From positions 2,232,001 to 2,296,000 of the forward strand of contig NZ_CP065997.1 in assembly GCF_016127315.1 (NCBI RefSeq): DNA of 64,000 nt, given 5' to 3'. The notes beneath the pieces were generated by a model, which was not told where the DNA came from, did no database searches, and worked only from the letters and a program-made list of their open reading frames with translations. Positions 8,193 to 17,314 of this stretch are shown here, piece after piece (within the stretch, counting starts at the first letter, position 1; every line of letters starts with the position of its first letter). Made by a program: the position numbers and the translations under genes. The stretch comes from Achromobacter deleyi (lineage in GTDB: Bacteria > Pseudomonadota > Gammaproteobacteria > Burkholderiales > Burkholderiaceae_B).

Positions 8193-11100
8193 AACAACGA
8201 CATCGCATCAGGAACAGGGCGCCCGCGGGCGCCTTTTCTTTTGGCGGCAAGCCGGTGGCCGAGGGCCAGGGGCTTGTCGGCCACAAGGGCAAGGGCGGCG
8301 GCGGCGGCCGCACGCCGGTGGAATCGCCCGACAGCCTGCACAGCACCGCCTACGCGCGCGTCATCGACCTGCTGGGCGAAGGCGAGATCTACGGTCCCGT
8401 GCACGGCATGGACAACGCGCTGCGCGACGTCTACCTGAACGGCACGCCCGTGGCCAACGAGGACGGCTCGCTGAACTTCACCGGCGCGTCGATCGACTTT
8501 CGCACCGGCACGCAGTTGCAGGAGCCGCTGCCCGGTTTCCCCGCGTCGGAAAGCACCATCGGCATCAGCGCCGAGCTCAAGTCGAGCCAGCCGTGGACGC
8601 GCCTGTTCACCAACCTGCAGGCCTCGGCCGTGCGGGTCACGCTGGCGGCCGAAGGCCTGAGCCGCGCGGATACCAAGAACGGCGACATCAACGGTTACCG
8701 CGTCGAGTACGTGATCGAGCTGAACACCGACGGCGCCGGCTACCAGACGGTGCTGTCGACCGCTTTCGACGGCAAGACCACCCAGCGCTACACGCGCTCG
8801 CACCGCATCGAGCTGCCGCGCGCGCGCCAGGGCTGGACCGTGCGCGTGCGCCGCGTCACGCCCAACGCCAACAGCAACACCATCTCGGATCGCACCGTGG
8901 TGGACACGGTCACCGAGATCGTCGACGCCAAGTTGCGCTATCCGATGTCGGCGCTGGTGGGCATCAAGATCGACGCGTCGCAGTTCCAGAGCATTCCCAC
9001 CCGCGCGTACCACGTGCGCGGCCGCATCATCCGGGTGCCGTCCAACTATCATCCGGACCTGCGCCGCTATGACGGCGTGTGGGACGGCACGTTCAAGCTG
9101 GCCTGGACCAACAACCCGGCCTGGGTGTTCCACGACCTCATCAGCAACGACCGCTATGGCCTGGGCACGCGCGTGCCGGCGGGCTGGCTGGACAAGTGGG
9201 GCCTGTACCAGATCGGCCGCTATTGCGACGAGATGGTCGACGACGGCTTCGGCGGCAAGGAACCGCGCTTCACCTGCAACGTCTACCTGCAACAGGCGGC
9301 CGACGCCTACCGGGTGGTGCAGGACTTCGCCTCCATCTTCCGTGGCATGGCCTATTGGGCCAACGCCGCCGTGTTCGCCTCGGCCGACATGCCGGGCGAC
9401 CCGGTCTACACCTTCTCGTCGGCCAACGTGGTCGACGGCCGCTTCAACTATGTCGGCTCGGCGCTGACCACGCGCTACACCGTGGCGCTGGTGTCCTGGA
9501 ACGACATGTCGGAAATGGGCCGCCAGAAGGTCGAGTACGTCGAGAACCGCGAGGGCATCGCGCGCTACGGCATCCAGCAGGTCGAAGTGACCGGCTTCGG
9601 TTGCACCTCGCGCGGCCAGGCGCACCGGATCGGCAAGTGGATGCTGCTGACCTCCAATATGGAAACGCGCTCGGTGACGTTCGCGGTGGGCCTGGATGCC
9701 TGCCGCGTGCGGCCGGGCAGCGTGATCCGCGTGGCGGACCAGCACCTGGCGGGCCGCCGCATCGGCGGCCGCATCCGCGAAGGCTCGGCGACGCAGATCA
9801 CGGTGGATGCCGAACTGGGCGTGCGGCCGGGCGACCGCCTGACCGTCAACCTGCCCAACGGCCTGTCGGAAACGCGGCTGGTGGCGACCGCGGTGGGCAC
9901 CGGCCTGACCGTGGACAACACCGTCTTCACCGTGGACTCGACCGAGCTGACCGCCGACCTGGTCGGCCTGCCCGGCACGGTACTGCACATCACGGTCACC
10001 ACGCCTTTCTCGCAGGCGCCGGAAGCCGAGTGCGTGTGGACGCTGGAATCCGAGGCCCTGTCGGCGCAGACGTTCCGCGTGTTGAGCGTCAAGCGCAAGG
10101 AAGGCCTGGTGGCCGAGATCGCCGCCGTGCAGCACGAGCCCGGCAAGTTCGACAACGTCGACTTCGGCACGCGTCTCGATCCCAAGCCGATCACGGTCGT
10201 GCCGCCGTCGGTGCAGCCGGCGCCGGTGAACATCCGCCTGGCTTCGCGTTCGGTGATCGACCAGGGCATGGCGCGGCACGTCGGCGTCATCAGCTGGGAC
10301 GCGGCGCCGTCGGCCGTGGCCTATCAGGTGCAATGGCGCCGTGACAACTCCGACTGGGTCGAAGCGGGCCGCACCGGCGCGCAGACCCTGGAGCTGCCGG
10401 ACATCCGCGCCGGCGCCTATGTGGCGCGGGTGCGCGCGATCAACGTGTCGGACATCTCGTCGGTGTGGGTCAACTCCACCGAGACGATGCTCGAAGGGGA
10501 CATCGCGCCACCGCCCGCGCTGGCGCTGCTGGCCACCCAATCCCTGGTGTTCGGCATCGACCTGCGCTGGGCCTTTCCGGAAGGGCGTTTCACGGCGCAG
10601 CGCACCGAGATCTGGTACAGCGCGTCCAATGACCGTGCCAGCGCCATCAAGCTGGGCGACTTCGCCTTCCCGCAGAGCGCACATACCCTGATGGGCCTGT
10701 CGGCCGGCAAGCGCTTCTACTTCTGGGGCCGCATCGTCGCCCTGAACGGCGAGATCGGCGCGTGGTATCCGGCCGACCAGGGCGTGATGGGCGAGTCCAG
10801 CTGGGAAGCCAGCGAGATCCTGGAATACCTGAACGGCAAGATCAGCCGCGACGAGCTGGCCAAGGAACTCACGGGCACCATCGACGGCCTGACGACCGGC
10901 CTGGACGAAACCCGCGCCGCGATCACGGCCGAGGAGACCAGGCGGGCCGATGCGGACGGGGCGCTGTCTTCGCGCGTCGATACGGTGCTGGCGACCGCCA
11001 ACGGCGCTGCCGCCGGTGTCGAGGAGGCGCGAACGGCGTTGGTCGGCCTGGATGGCAAGCTCAAGGCGACCTGGAGCGTCAAGGCGCAGGTCACGCAGGA

Positions 11101-11821
11101 CAACAAGGTCTATGCGGCCGGCATGTCGCTGGGCGCGTACACCCAGCCGGACGGTCAGGTGCAGACCTCGGTTTACTTCCTGGCGGATCGGCTGGCCCTG
11201 CTGAACCTGGCGAACGGCGCGACCACCACGCCGTTCGTGATCGAGAACGGGCAGACGTTCATCAATGATGCGGTCATCGGTACGGGGCGGATCACCAATG
11301 CGATGATCCGCAGCCTGGATGCCGGGAAGATTGACGCGGGCTTCATCAACGTGGATCGGCTCGAGGCCAACGCGTTGACCGCCAAGCTGGCGAACCTCGG
11401 GACGGCGTATATCTCACGGGCGCACATCCGCGACGCGCAGGTGGATACGCTGTCGATCGCGGGCAATGCAGTGACGATTCCGACCTCGTGGGCAGGAACG
11501 GGGGGCGGTACCGTGGTCATCAACAGCAACGTCGCAGGGCCTGTCGTGGTGATCGCGTATCGCTCCGGCTACTCGGGTCAGGCCTCGAATTTGCGCATTT
11601 ACGTCAATGGCGCGTTGATGGAAAACGCTGCGGGTTCGCACACCGTGTGGCAAAGCGGCAGTGGCGAGGGGCCCCAGCCGTATGAGTACACGAGTCTGCC
11701 GCTGACGGCGGTGACCGTCGGCAACGCGGGCGTGGGCAACACGACGATTACCGTCAATTCTTCCCGTTCGAGCAGCAACGCCGCGAGCATTCGCATCGTC
11801 GCGCTCATGGTGAAAAGGTGA
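8189..11821 (+). CDS. Central tail tip / host specificity protein gpJ
   Basis: A 1210-residue protein starting at ATG 8189 inside the gpI stop. Lambda J-type features: the Gly-rich start followed by LHSTAYARVIDLLGEGEI, a large tail-hub domain, a fibronectin type III-like domain at about residues 675-760, a helical segment with TIDGLTTGLDETRAAI, and a C-terminal beta-rich tip. In lambda the C-terminus binds the outer-membrane receptor, so the last 150 or so residues should set host range. The longer upstream reading only shadows gpI. Confidence 0.88.
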   Translation: MKQRHRIRNRAPAGAFSFGGKPVAEGQGLVGHKGKGGGGGRTPVESPDSLHSTAYARVIDLLGEGEIYGPVHGMDNALRDVYLNGTPVANEDGSLNFTGASIDFRTGTQLQEPLPGFPASESTIGISAELKSSQPWTRLFTNLQASAVRVTLAAEGLSRADTKNGDINGYRVEYVIELNTDGAGYQTVLSTAFDGKTTQRYTRSHRIELPRARQGWTVRVRRVTPNANSNTISDRTVVDTVTEIVDAKLRYPMSALVGIKIDASQFQSIPTRAYHVRGRIIRVPSNYHPDLRRYDGVWDGTFKLAWTNNPAWVFHDLISNDRYGLGTRVPAGWLDKWGLYQIGRYCDEMVDDGFGGKEPRFTCNVYLQQAADAYRVVQDFASIFRGMAYWANAAVFASADMPGDPVYTFSSANVVDGRFNYVGSALTTRYTVALVSWNDMSEMGRQKVEYVENREGIARYGIQQVEVTGFGCTSRGQAHRIGKWMLLTSNMETRSVTFAVGLDACRVRPGSVIRVADQHLAGRRIGGRIREGSATQITVDAELGVRPGDRLTVNLPNGLSETRLVATAVGTGLTVDNTVFTVDSTELTADLVGLPGTVLHITVTTPFSQAPEAECVWTLESEALSAQTFRVLSVKRKEGLVAEIAAVQHEPGKFDNVDFGTRLDPKPITVVPPSVQPAPVNIRLASRSVIDQGMARHVGVISWDAAPSAVAYQVQWRRDNSDWVEAGRTGAQTLELPDIRAGAYVARVRAINVSDISSVWVNSTETMLEGDIAPPPALALLATQSLVFGIDLRWAFPEGRFTAQRTEIWYSASNDRASAIKLGDFAFPQSAHTLMGLSAGKRFYFWGRIVALNGEIGAWYPADQGVMGESSWEASEILEYLNGKISRDELAKELTGTIDGLTTGLDETRAAITAEETRRADADGALSSRVDTVLATANGAAAGVEEARTALVGLDGKLKATWSVKAQVTQDNKVYAAGMSLGAYTQPDGQVQTSVYFLADRLALLNLANGATTTPFVIENGQTFINDAVIGTGRITNAMIRSLDAGKIDAGFINVDRLEANALTAKLANLGTAYISRAHIRDAQVDTLSIAGNAVTIPTSWAGTGGGTVVINSNVAGPVVVIAYRSGYSGQASNLRIYVNGALMENAAGSHTVWQSGSGEGPQPYEYTSLPLTAVTVGNAGVGNTTITVNSSRSSSNAASIRIVALMVKR

Positions 11822-11826
11822 GGAAA

Positions 11827-12198
11827 ATGGATATGTATACCGCATCGTTCTACGACCCGAGCGGTCGGATCATCGGTGTCATGCGTGGCCCACGCGAGAG
11901 CGTGGAGGCCACCGCGGAAGCGACGGGACACGCCTTCGTCGAAGGCGAAGGGAATCCGGATCTGCAATACGTGCTCCAGAATGCGATCGTCGCTCGCCCC
12001 GAGTCGCCCGTCGTCCTGGCGGGGAAAACGCTTTCCGGGTTGCCTGTCCCCAGCCTCATCAGGATCGGCAATGTCGCGTACCCCTGCGCCGAGACCGTGG
12101 CAGAGCTGGAGTTCGGCCACGCAGGGACCTTTGCCGTCGCCATCGAAGCCTGGCCCTATCTCAACAAGGAGTTCACCGTTGAAAATCCGCCACTATGA
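11827..12198 (+). CDS. Small phage protein downstream of gpJ
   Basis: A 123-residue protein (MDMYTASFYDPSGRIIGV) not recognised as a named family. Start ATG 11827 has GGTGAGG in front; a GTG at 11818 overlapping the J stop would add three residues. The content suggests a small beta-rich protein without a signal peptide. Its place right after J is where fibre or tail-collar accessory genes usually sit. It overlaps the next gene by 20 bp. Confidence 0.6.
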   Translation: MDMYTASFYDPSGRIIGVMRGPRESVEATAEATGHAFVEGEGNPDLQYVLQNAIVARPESPVVLAGKTLSGLPVPSLIRIGNVAYPCAETVAELEFGHAGTFAVAIEAWPYLNKEFTVENPPL

Positions 12199-12391
12199 AC
12201 CGTACGCGCCGCTGCGCGCCCGCGCCTATCCCGCCATCGGCGACCAGCTCGACGCGATCATGAAGTTCGCCGCGCACCTGCAGGCCTCGGGCCAGGCGCT
12301 GCCCGACGAGGTGACGAGCTGGGTGGCGCAATGCCGTAGCGTCAAGCAGCGCTACCCGAAGCCGACTGACGCCAGAGAGGCCCAGGCATGA
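12179..12391 (+). CDS. Small phage protein with YPAIGDQLDAIMK motif, TTG start
   Basis: A 70-residue protein read from TTG 12179. The start is supported by AGGAG at 12166-12170 at ideal spacing and by the absence of an in-frame ATG nearby. The motif YPAIGDQLDAIMK resembles short proteins found next to tail fibre genes in many phages; their function is unknown to me. The stop overlaps the next start as ATGA. Confidence 0.6.
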   Translation: MKIRHYEPYAPLRARAYPAIGDQLDAIMKFAAHLQASGQALPDEVTSWVAQCRSVKQRYPKPTDAREAQA

Positions 12392-12984
12392 CCCAACCCC
12401 TGACCACCATCCGCCTCTACGGCCGGCTGGGCGCCGAGTTCGGCCGGCTGCACCGGCTGGCCGTCTCCAGCACCGCCGAGGCGATACGCGCGCTGTGCGT
12501 ATTGCTGCCCGGCTTTGAAACCCGCCTGCTCGACAGCGAATCCAGGGGCGTGCGCTATGCCTGCTTCATCGGCCGGCGCAACCTGGACGAAAGCGAACTG
12601 TCGCGGCCGGCGGGCCATGAAGATATCCGTATCGCGCCCATGCCCACCGGCGCCAAGCGCGGCGGCCTGATGCAGGTGGTGGTCGGCGTGGCGATGATCG
12701 TCGCGTCGTTCATCCCTGGCATCAACGTCATGTTGTGGGCGGGCGCCAGCACCTCGCTGATGACGATGGGCGTGGCCATGACGCTGGGCGGCGTCGTGCA
12801 GCTGCTGACACCGCAGCAGCGGGCCCTGAGCGTCAAGGACGGGCCGAACAACGGCGCTTCCTACAACTTCAACGGCCCCATCAACACCACCGCCCAGGGC
12901 AATCCCGTGCCGGTGCTGTACGGCGAGCTGATCGTGGGCAGCGCCACCATTTCGGCGGGCATCTACGCCGAAGACCAGGTGTAG
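12388..12984 (+). CDS. Tail assembly protein gpI (copy 2, without a gpJ)
   Basis: A 198-residue paralogue of the 7587-8192 protein. It has the same N-terminal LYGRLGAEFGR, the same GRRNL and GASYNFNGP blocks and the same final EDQV, but differs in the membrane-like middle. Where copy 1 runs into gpJ through GTATGA, copy 2 ends in GTGTAG and no tail gene follows. It marks the right end of phage DNA and may be a remnant of a second tail operon or a spare allele. Confidence 0.8.
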   Translation: MTQPLTTIRLYGRLGAEFGRLHRLAVSSTAEAIRALCVLLPGFETRLLDSESRGVRYACFIGRRNLDESELSRPAGHEDIRIAPMPTGAKRGGLMQVVVGVAMIVASFIPGINVMLWAGASTSLMTMGVAMTLGGVVQLLTPQQRALSVKDGPNNGASYNFNGPINTTAQGNPVPVLYGELIVGSATISAGIYAEDQV

Positions 12985-13104
12985 GGCGTGCGGATGCCGG
13001 ACGGGTTACCCATCCGGCCCGCCAGCCTTTCGGCCGCGACTCGACCTAGAATCAGGCATCGGGCGGAGCGAGCCTCCGCGCCAACAGGGGAGCCCCGATA
13101 CCGC

Positions 13105-14034
13105 ATGAAGCGCAACTTCAACATCCACGACCTGCGGATCTTCTATACCGTGGTCATGACCGGGTCCACCCGGCAGGCCGCGCAGGCCATGCACCTGACC
13201 CAGCCGGCCGTCAGCCACGCCATCTCGCGGCTCGAACACGCGACCGGCGTGCAGTTGTTCGACCGGTCCCACAAGACGTTGCGGCCGACCGAGGCGGGGC
13301 AGTATCTGTACGGCGAGGCCAAGTTCGTGCTGGACGAATTAGTCCGCATCGACGAGGCGCTGCACAGCATCGAACAGTTCGGCGGCCGTGGCCTGCGCAT
13401 CGCCAGCTCGCCCGCGCTGGCATTGTCCTATGCGCCGGACGCGGTGCGCCGCTATCTCGACGCCCACGGCACGCGGCCGTTCTCGATCGACCTGGAATCA
13501 TCGGTGCAGGCGATCAGCGCCGTCGATACCATGCGCGCGGATTTCGGGCTGGGGGCGGTGTCGCAGGAAAATACCCGGCTGATGTTCCGCCCCTTCCTGC
13601 GCACCGAGGTCATGGCGATCGTGCATCGCGAGCACCCCCTGGCGCGCGGCGAGGCCGTGGCGGTGGGCGACATCCGCCCCGACAGCTACGTGCAGCCCTT
13701 GTGGTCCGACTATGTCATGCCACAGGGCGACATCGCCGAGGCGATGCAGCTGCGTTCCGGCATGCGGGCGCATATGTCGCTGCTGGCGGGCACCGTGTGC
13801 GCGGTGCGCGGCGTCAGCATGGTGAACGCGCTGTCGGCTTCCGACATCACGGCGGCCTATCCCGACCTGGTGGCGCTGCCGTTGGCCTCGCGCCAATGGT
13901 TCGATTTCGTGCTGATCGCGCGCAACGAGGCCGCCAGCCGGGAGTCGGCCGAGCACCTGCTCCAGGCCTTGCATGCCGCCGCCCGGCAGCGGCAGCAGGG
14001 CGTGTATGCGCGGACGATCCAGCTGCTGGCGTAG
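13105..14034 (+). CDS. LysR-family transcriptional regulator
   Basis: A 309-residue regulator. The N-terminal winged helix-turn-helix covers residues 5-64 (TGSTRQAAQAMHLTQPAVSHAISRLE), and the rest is a LysR substrate-sensing domain. Start ATG 13105 matches the usual beginning of the DNA-binding domain. It converges on the SDR gene with only 4 bp between stops, so it may control the minus-strand operon at 14039-17088. The link is positional only. Confidence 0.85.
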   Translation: MKRNFNIHDLRIFYTVVMTGSTRQAAQAMHLTQPAVSHAISRLEHATGVQLFDRSHKTLRPTEAGQYLYGEAKFVLDELVRIDEALHSIEQFGGRGLRIASSPALALSYAPDAVRRYLDAHGTRPFSIDLESSVQAISAVDTMRADFGLGAVSQENTRLMFRPFLRTEVMAIVHREHPLARGEAVAVGDIRPDSYVQPLWSDYVMPQGDIAEAMQLRSGMRAHMSLLAGTVCAVRGVSMVNALSASDITAAYPDLVALPLASRQWFDFVLIARNEAASRESAEHLLQALHAAARQRQQGVYARTIQLLA

Positions 14035-14038
14035 GGGA

Positions 14039-14857
14039 CTAGTCCGCTGGCGGTTGCCAGGGCAGTGATTGCAGGTCGCCGTCGATGCTGATCGCCTGGC
14101 CGCTGACCATCGCCCCGAACGGGCTGGCCAGGAACAGCGCCATGTTGGCGATGTCCGCCGCGCGCACGAATTGCCCCAGGCTGACGCCGGCCAGTTCCAG
14201 CCGGGTCTCCTCGGCCACCGTGACGCCCATGTTGCGGGCGCGGGCCTCGATGACCCGATCGATGCGCGGGCCGGCCACCAGGCCGGGCAGCAGCGCGTTG
14301 ACGCGGATGCCGTAGCCGCCCAGTTCGACCGCCAGCGAACGCGTCAGGCCGACCACGCCCCACTTGGTGGCGGCGTAGGGTGTGCGCATGGGCACGCCCA
14401 TGCGGCCGGCGACCGAGCTGATGTTGATGATGCTGCCGCCGCCCGCTTCGCGCAGGGCCGGCAGCGCGTGCCGCACCGTGTGGAACTGCGCGGCCAGGTT
14501 GATGTCCAGCGTTGCGTCCAGGTCCTGCGGGGCAATGTCGCCGATGCCGGCGGTGGGGCCGGCGATGCCGGCATTGTTCACCAGGACGTCGAGTCCGCCC
14601 AGGTGCGACAGCGCCTCGCCCATGTAGCGGTCGATCTCGTCGCGCCGGCTCACGTCGGCGCGCGACGAGGGGTGCGGGCAGGCCGCCAGCGCGCCTTCGT
14701 CCACGTCGCATACATGGACCCGCGCGCCCCGCGTCGCGAAAGCGCCGGCGATGGCCGCGCCGATACCGGCCGCGCCCGCGGTGACGATGACGCGCTTGCC
14801 GGACAGGTCCACGGGTAGGGCGCCGATGTCGGCCGGGATGGGGTTTTTCACAGTCAT
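14039..14857 (-). CDS. SDR-family NAD(P)-dependent oxidoreductase
   Basis: A 272-residue classical short-chain dehydrogenase. The cofactor motif TAGAAGIG lies near residue 26, NNAG near 93, and the catalytic Ser and YAATK near 145-165. The substrate is probably a hydroxy acid or a sugar- or amino-alcohol-derived compound. It is the last gene of an operon with a binding protein and a beta-keto acid cleavage enzyme, which suggests it oxidises the compound that the latter cleaves. Confidence 0.85.
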   Translation of the reverse strand: MTVKNPIPADIGALPVDLSGKRVIVTAGAAGIGAAIAGAFATRGARVHVCDVDEGALAACPHPSSRADVSRRDEIDRYMGEALSHLGGLDVLVNNAGIAGPTAGIGDIAPQDLDATLDINLAAQFHTVRHALPALREAGGGSIINISSVAGRMGVPMRTPYAATKWGVVGLTRSLAVELGGYGIRVNALLPGLVAGPRIDRVIEARARNMGVTVAEETRLELAGVSLGQFVRAADIANMALFLASPFGAMVSGQAISIDGDLQSLPWQPPAD

Positions 14858-14890
14858 ATGGGTTCCTTGCGCATGGCGATCCGGGCAGGA

Positions 14891-16099
14891 TCAGGGCTTC
14901 ATCAGGCGGCAGGTCGATTCGGCCGGCGCGGTATAGATCTGGTCGCCCGGCGCGCGCGCCACGAGCTTGTAGTAGTCCCAGGGGCCTTTCGATTCCGCCG
15001 GCGTCTTCACCTGCATCAGGAACATGTCGTGCACCATCAGGCCGTCGGCGCGGATCTTGCCGTCCTTCACGAAGAAGTCGTTCACCGGATTGGCCTTGAG
15101 CCACTTCATCACCGTGTCGCCATCGGTGCTGCCGGTGGCGGCCACGGCCTTCAGGTAGGTGGTGGTGGCCGAGTAGTCGCCGGCCTGCAGCATCGACGGC
15201 TTCTTCTTCATCCTTTCCTCGAAGCGCGCCGCCCATTGGCGCGATGCGTCATCCTGGTCCCAGTACCAGGCCGTGGTCAGGTACATGCCCTGCGCCGCCG
15301 GCAGGCCGAGCGCGTGGATGTCGGTGATCAGCACCAGCAGGCCGGCGATCTTCATCTTCGGCGTCAGCCCGAACTCGGCCGCCGCCTTGACGGCATTGCT
15401 GGTGTCGCTGGCGGAATTGGCCAGCCCCAGCACCGACGCGCCCGAGGCTTGCGCCTGCAGGATGAAGGACGAGAAGTCGGCCGTGTTCAGCGGGTGGCGC
15501 ACGCGTCCCTTGACCGTGCCGCCTTCCGCCTGCACGACTGTCGACGCATCCCGTTCGAGCGCCTGTCCGAAGGCGTGATCCACCGTCAGGAAGAACCAGT
15601 CCTTGTTGCCTTCCTTGAGCATCGCCCGCGCCGTGCCGCGGGCCAGCGAGACCGTGTCGTAGACGTAGTGGACGGTATAGGGCGTGCATTGCGAGTTGGT
15701 CAGCTCCGAGGCGCCCGCGCTCACCACGAAGAACGGCGTCTTCTTCTCTTCGGCCACCTTGGCCATGGCCAGCGCCGCCGCCGAGTTGGCGCCGGCGATC
15801 AGCATGTTCACGCCTTTCTGGTCGAGCCACTCGCGTGCCCTTGACGAGGCGATGTCGGCGCGGTTCTGGTGGTCGGCCACCAGCACCTCGACCTTCTTGC
15901 CCGCCACCACGCCGCCCAGGTCGGCCACCGCCATCTTGATGGCCTCGGCGCCGCCGGGACCGTCGGCGTCCGCCGACAGGCCCGACATGTCGGTGATGAA
16001 GCCGATCCGGATCACGCCGTCATCGGCCTGGGCCACGCCCATCCCGCCCATCCCGCCCAGCACGGCGGCCAGCGCGGCCGCGCACAGTGTCTTTTTCAT
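14891..16099 (-). CDS. Liv-type ABC transporter substrate-binding protein
   Basis: A 402-residue periplasmic protein with a signal peptide (cleavage after AQA near residue 26) and the branched-chain-amino-acid-binding fold (IRIGFITDMSGLSADADGPGG). It should bind an amino acid or organic acid. No Liv permease or ATPase genes lie beside it, so it either shares a transporter encoded elsewhere or is an orphan. It sits between the BKACE gene and the SDR gene on the same strand. Confidence 0.85.
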   Translation of the reverse strand: MKKTLCAAALAAVLGGMGGMGVAQADDGVIRIGFITDMSGLSADADGPGGAEAIKMAVADLGGVVAGKKVEVLVADHQNRADIASSRAREWLDQKGVNMLIAGANSAAALAMAKVAEEKKTPFFVVSAGASELTNSQCTPYTVHYVYDTVSLARGTARAMLKEGNKDWFFLTVDHAFGQALERDASTVVQAEGGTVKGRVRHPLNTADFSSFILQAQASGASVLGLANSASDTSNAVKAAAEFGLTPKMKIAGLLVLITDIHALGLPAAQGMYLTTAWYWDQDDASRQWAARFEERMKKKPSMLQAGDYSATTTYLKAVAATGSTDGDTVMKWLKANPVNDFFVKDGKIRADGLMVHDMFLMQVKTPAESKGPWDYYKLVARAPGDQIYTAPAESTCRLMKP

Positions 16100-16152
16100 G
16101 GTTGTCTCCTCGATCCCGCGGATCTTGTTGTCATGGATGGCCCCGCCGCCGC

Positions 16153-17088
16153 TCAGAACGCGACGTCGTGGCCGCCCTTCAGTTGCAGCGTCGCGCGCGC
16201 CTCGTCGGGCGTGGCGATCTGCAGCGACAGGTCTTCCAGGATGCGGCGGATACGCCGCACCTGGTCGGCGTTGGAGCGCGCCAGTTCACCCGGCCCGTCC
16301 CACAACGAATCCTCCAGCCCCACGCGCACATTGCCGCCCATCGTGGCCGCCATCGTCGCCAGCGGCGTCTGCTTGCGCCCGGCCGCGAGCACCGACCAGA
16401 TGTAGTCGGCGCCGAACAGGCGGTCGGCGGTGCGCTTCATCATCATCACGTCTTCGGGGTGCGTGCCGATGCCGCCGCGGATGCCGAATACGGACTGGAT
16501 CAGGAAAGGCGGCTTGAGCAGCTTGCGGTCGACGAAATGGGCCGCGGTGTACAGATGGCCGATGTCGTAGCACTCGATCTCGAAGCGCGTGCCGTTGTCG
16601 CCGCAGGTCGTCAGGATGTGTTCGATGTCCTTGAACGTGTTCTTGAAGATCAGGTCGTTGCTGCCTTCCAGGTAGGGGCGTTCCCAGGTGTGCAAGAACG
16701 TCTTGAAGCGCTCCAGCAGTTCGTACATGCCGAAGTTCATCGAACCCATGTTCAGTGACGCGACTTCCGGCTTGAAGCGCAGCGCCGGCGCCATGCGGTC
16801 GGCCAGCGGCAGCACCGGCGAGCCGCCGGTGGTGATGTTGATCACCACATCGGACGCGGCTTTGATGCGTGGCAGGAACTGCGCATACAGCGCCGGATCC
16901 TGTGTCGGCTGGCCCGTGTCCGGCTGGCGCGCATGCAAGTGAACGATGGCCGCGCCGGCCTCGGCCGCCTCGATGGCGGAGCGGGCGATCTCGTCGGGCG
17001 TGACGGGCAGGTGCGGCGACATCGACGGCGTATGGACCGAGCCGGTGATGGCGCAGGTGATGATGACCTTGTTCCTGGATGGCTTCAT
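16153..17088 (-). CDS. Beta-keto acid cleavage enzyme (BKACE family)
   Basis: A 311-residue protein starting MKPSRNKVIITCAITG at 17088; a longer reading to 17238 adds an atypical Arg-rich leader. Family marks are the zinc-binding VHLHAR near residue 48 and NITTGGS near 85. The family uses acetyl-CoA to cleave 3-keto-5-aminohexanoate, dehydrocarnitine and similar beta-keto acids. The partner SDR could supply the keto acid. Substrate not determinable here. Confidence 0.85.
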   Translation of the reverse strand: MKPSRNKVIITCAITGSVHTPSMSPHLPVTPDEIARSAIEAAEAGAAIVHLHARQPDTGQPTQDPALYAQFLPRIKAASDVVINITTGGSPVLPLADRMAPALRFKPEVASLNMGSMNFGMYELLERFKTFLHTWERPYLEGSNDLIFKNTFKDIEHILTTCGDNGTRFEIECYDIGHLYTAAHFVDRKLLKPPFLIQSVFGIRGGIGTHPEDVMMMKRTADRLFGADYIWSVLAAGRKQTPLATMAATMGGNVRVGLEDSLWDGPGELARSNADQVRRIRRILEDLSLQIATPDEARATLQLKGGHDVAF

Positions 17089-17314
17089 GGGCCTGGACCT
17101 CTTGGATGTGGAGGCCCGGCTGTCTCCCGCCGGGCGCAGGCCATTCTGTCGCACGGCGCCGGCCGCTGTCACCTGAACATAAATTATCAATTGATAGGGA
17201 ATCCGGTGCTGCGGCGCAGCGTGGGGACGGTCGGCCATGGATGCGCCGGAAAGGGCGTTTTCGTAATATGCCGGTTCCGGCGTACCCGTCCCCTAGCCCC
17301 TTTCGATAGATGTC

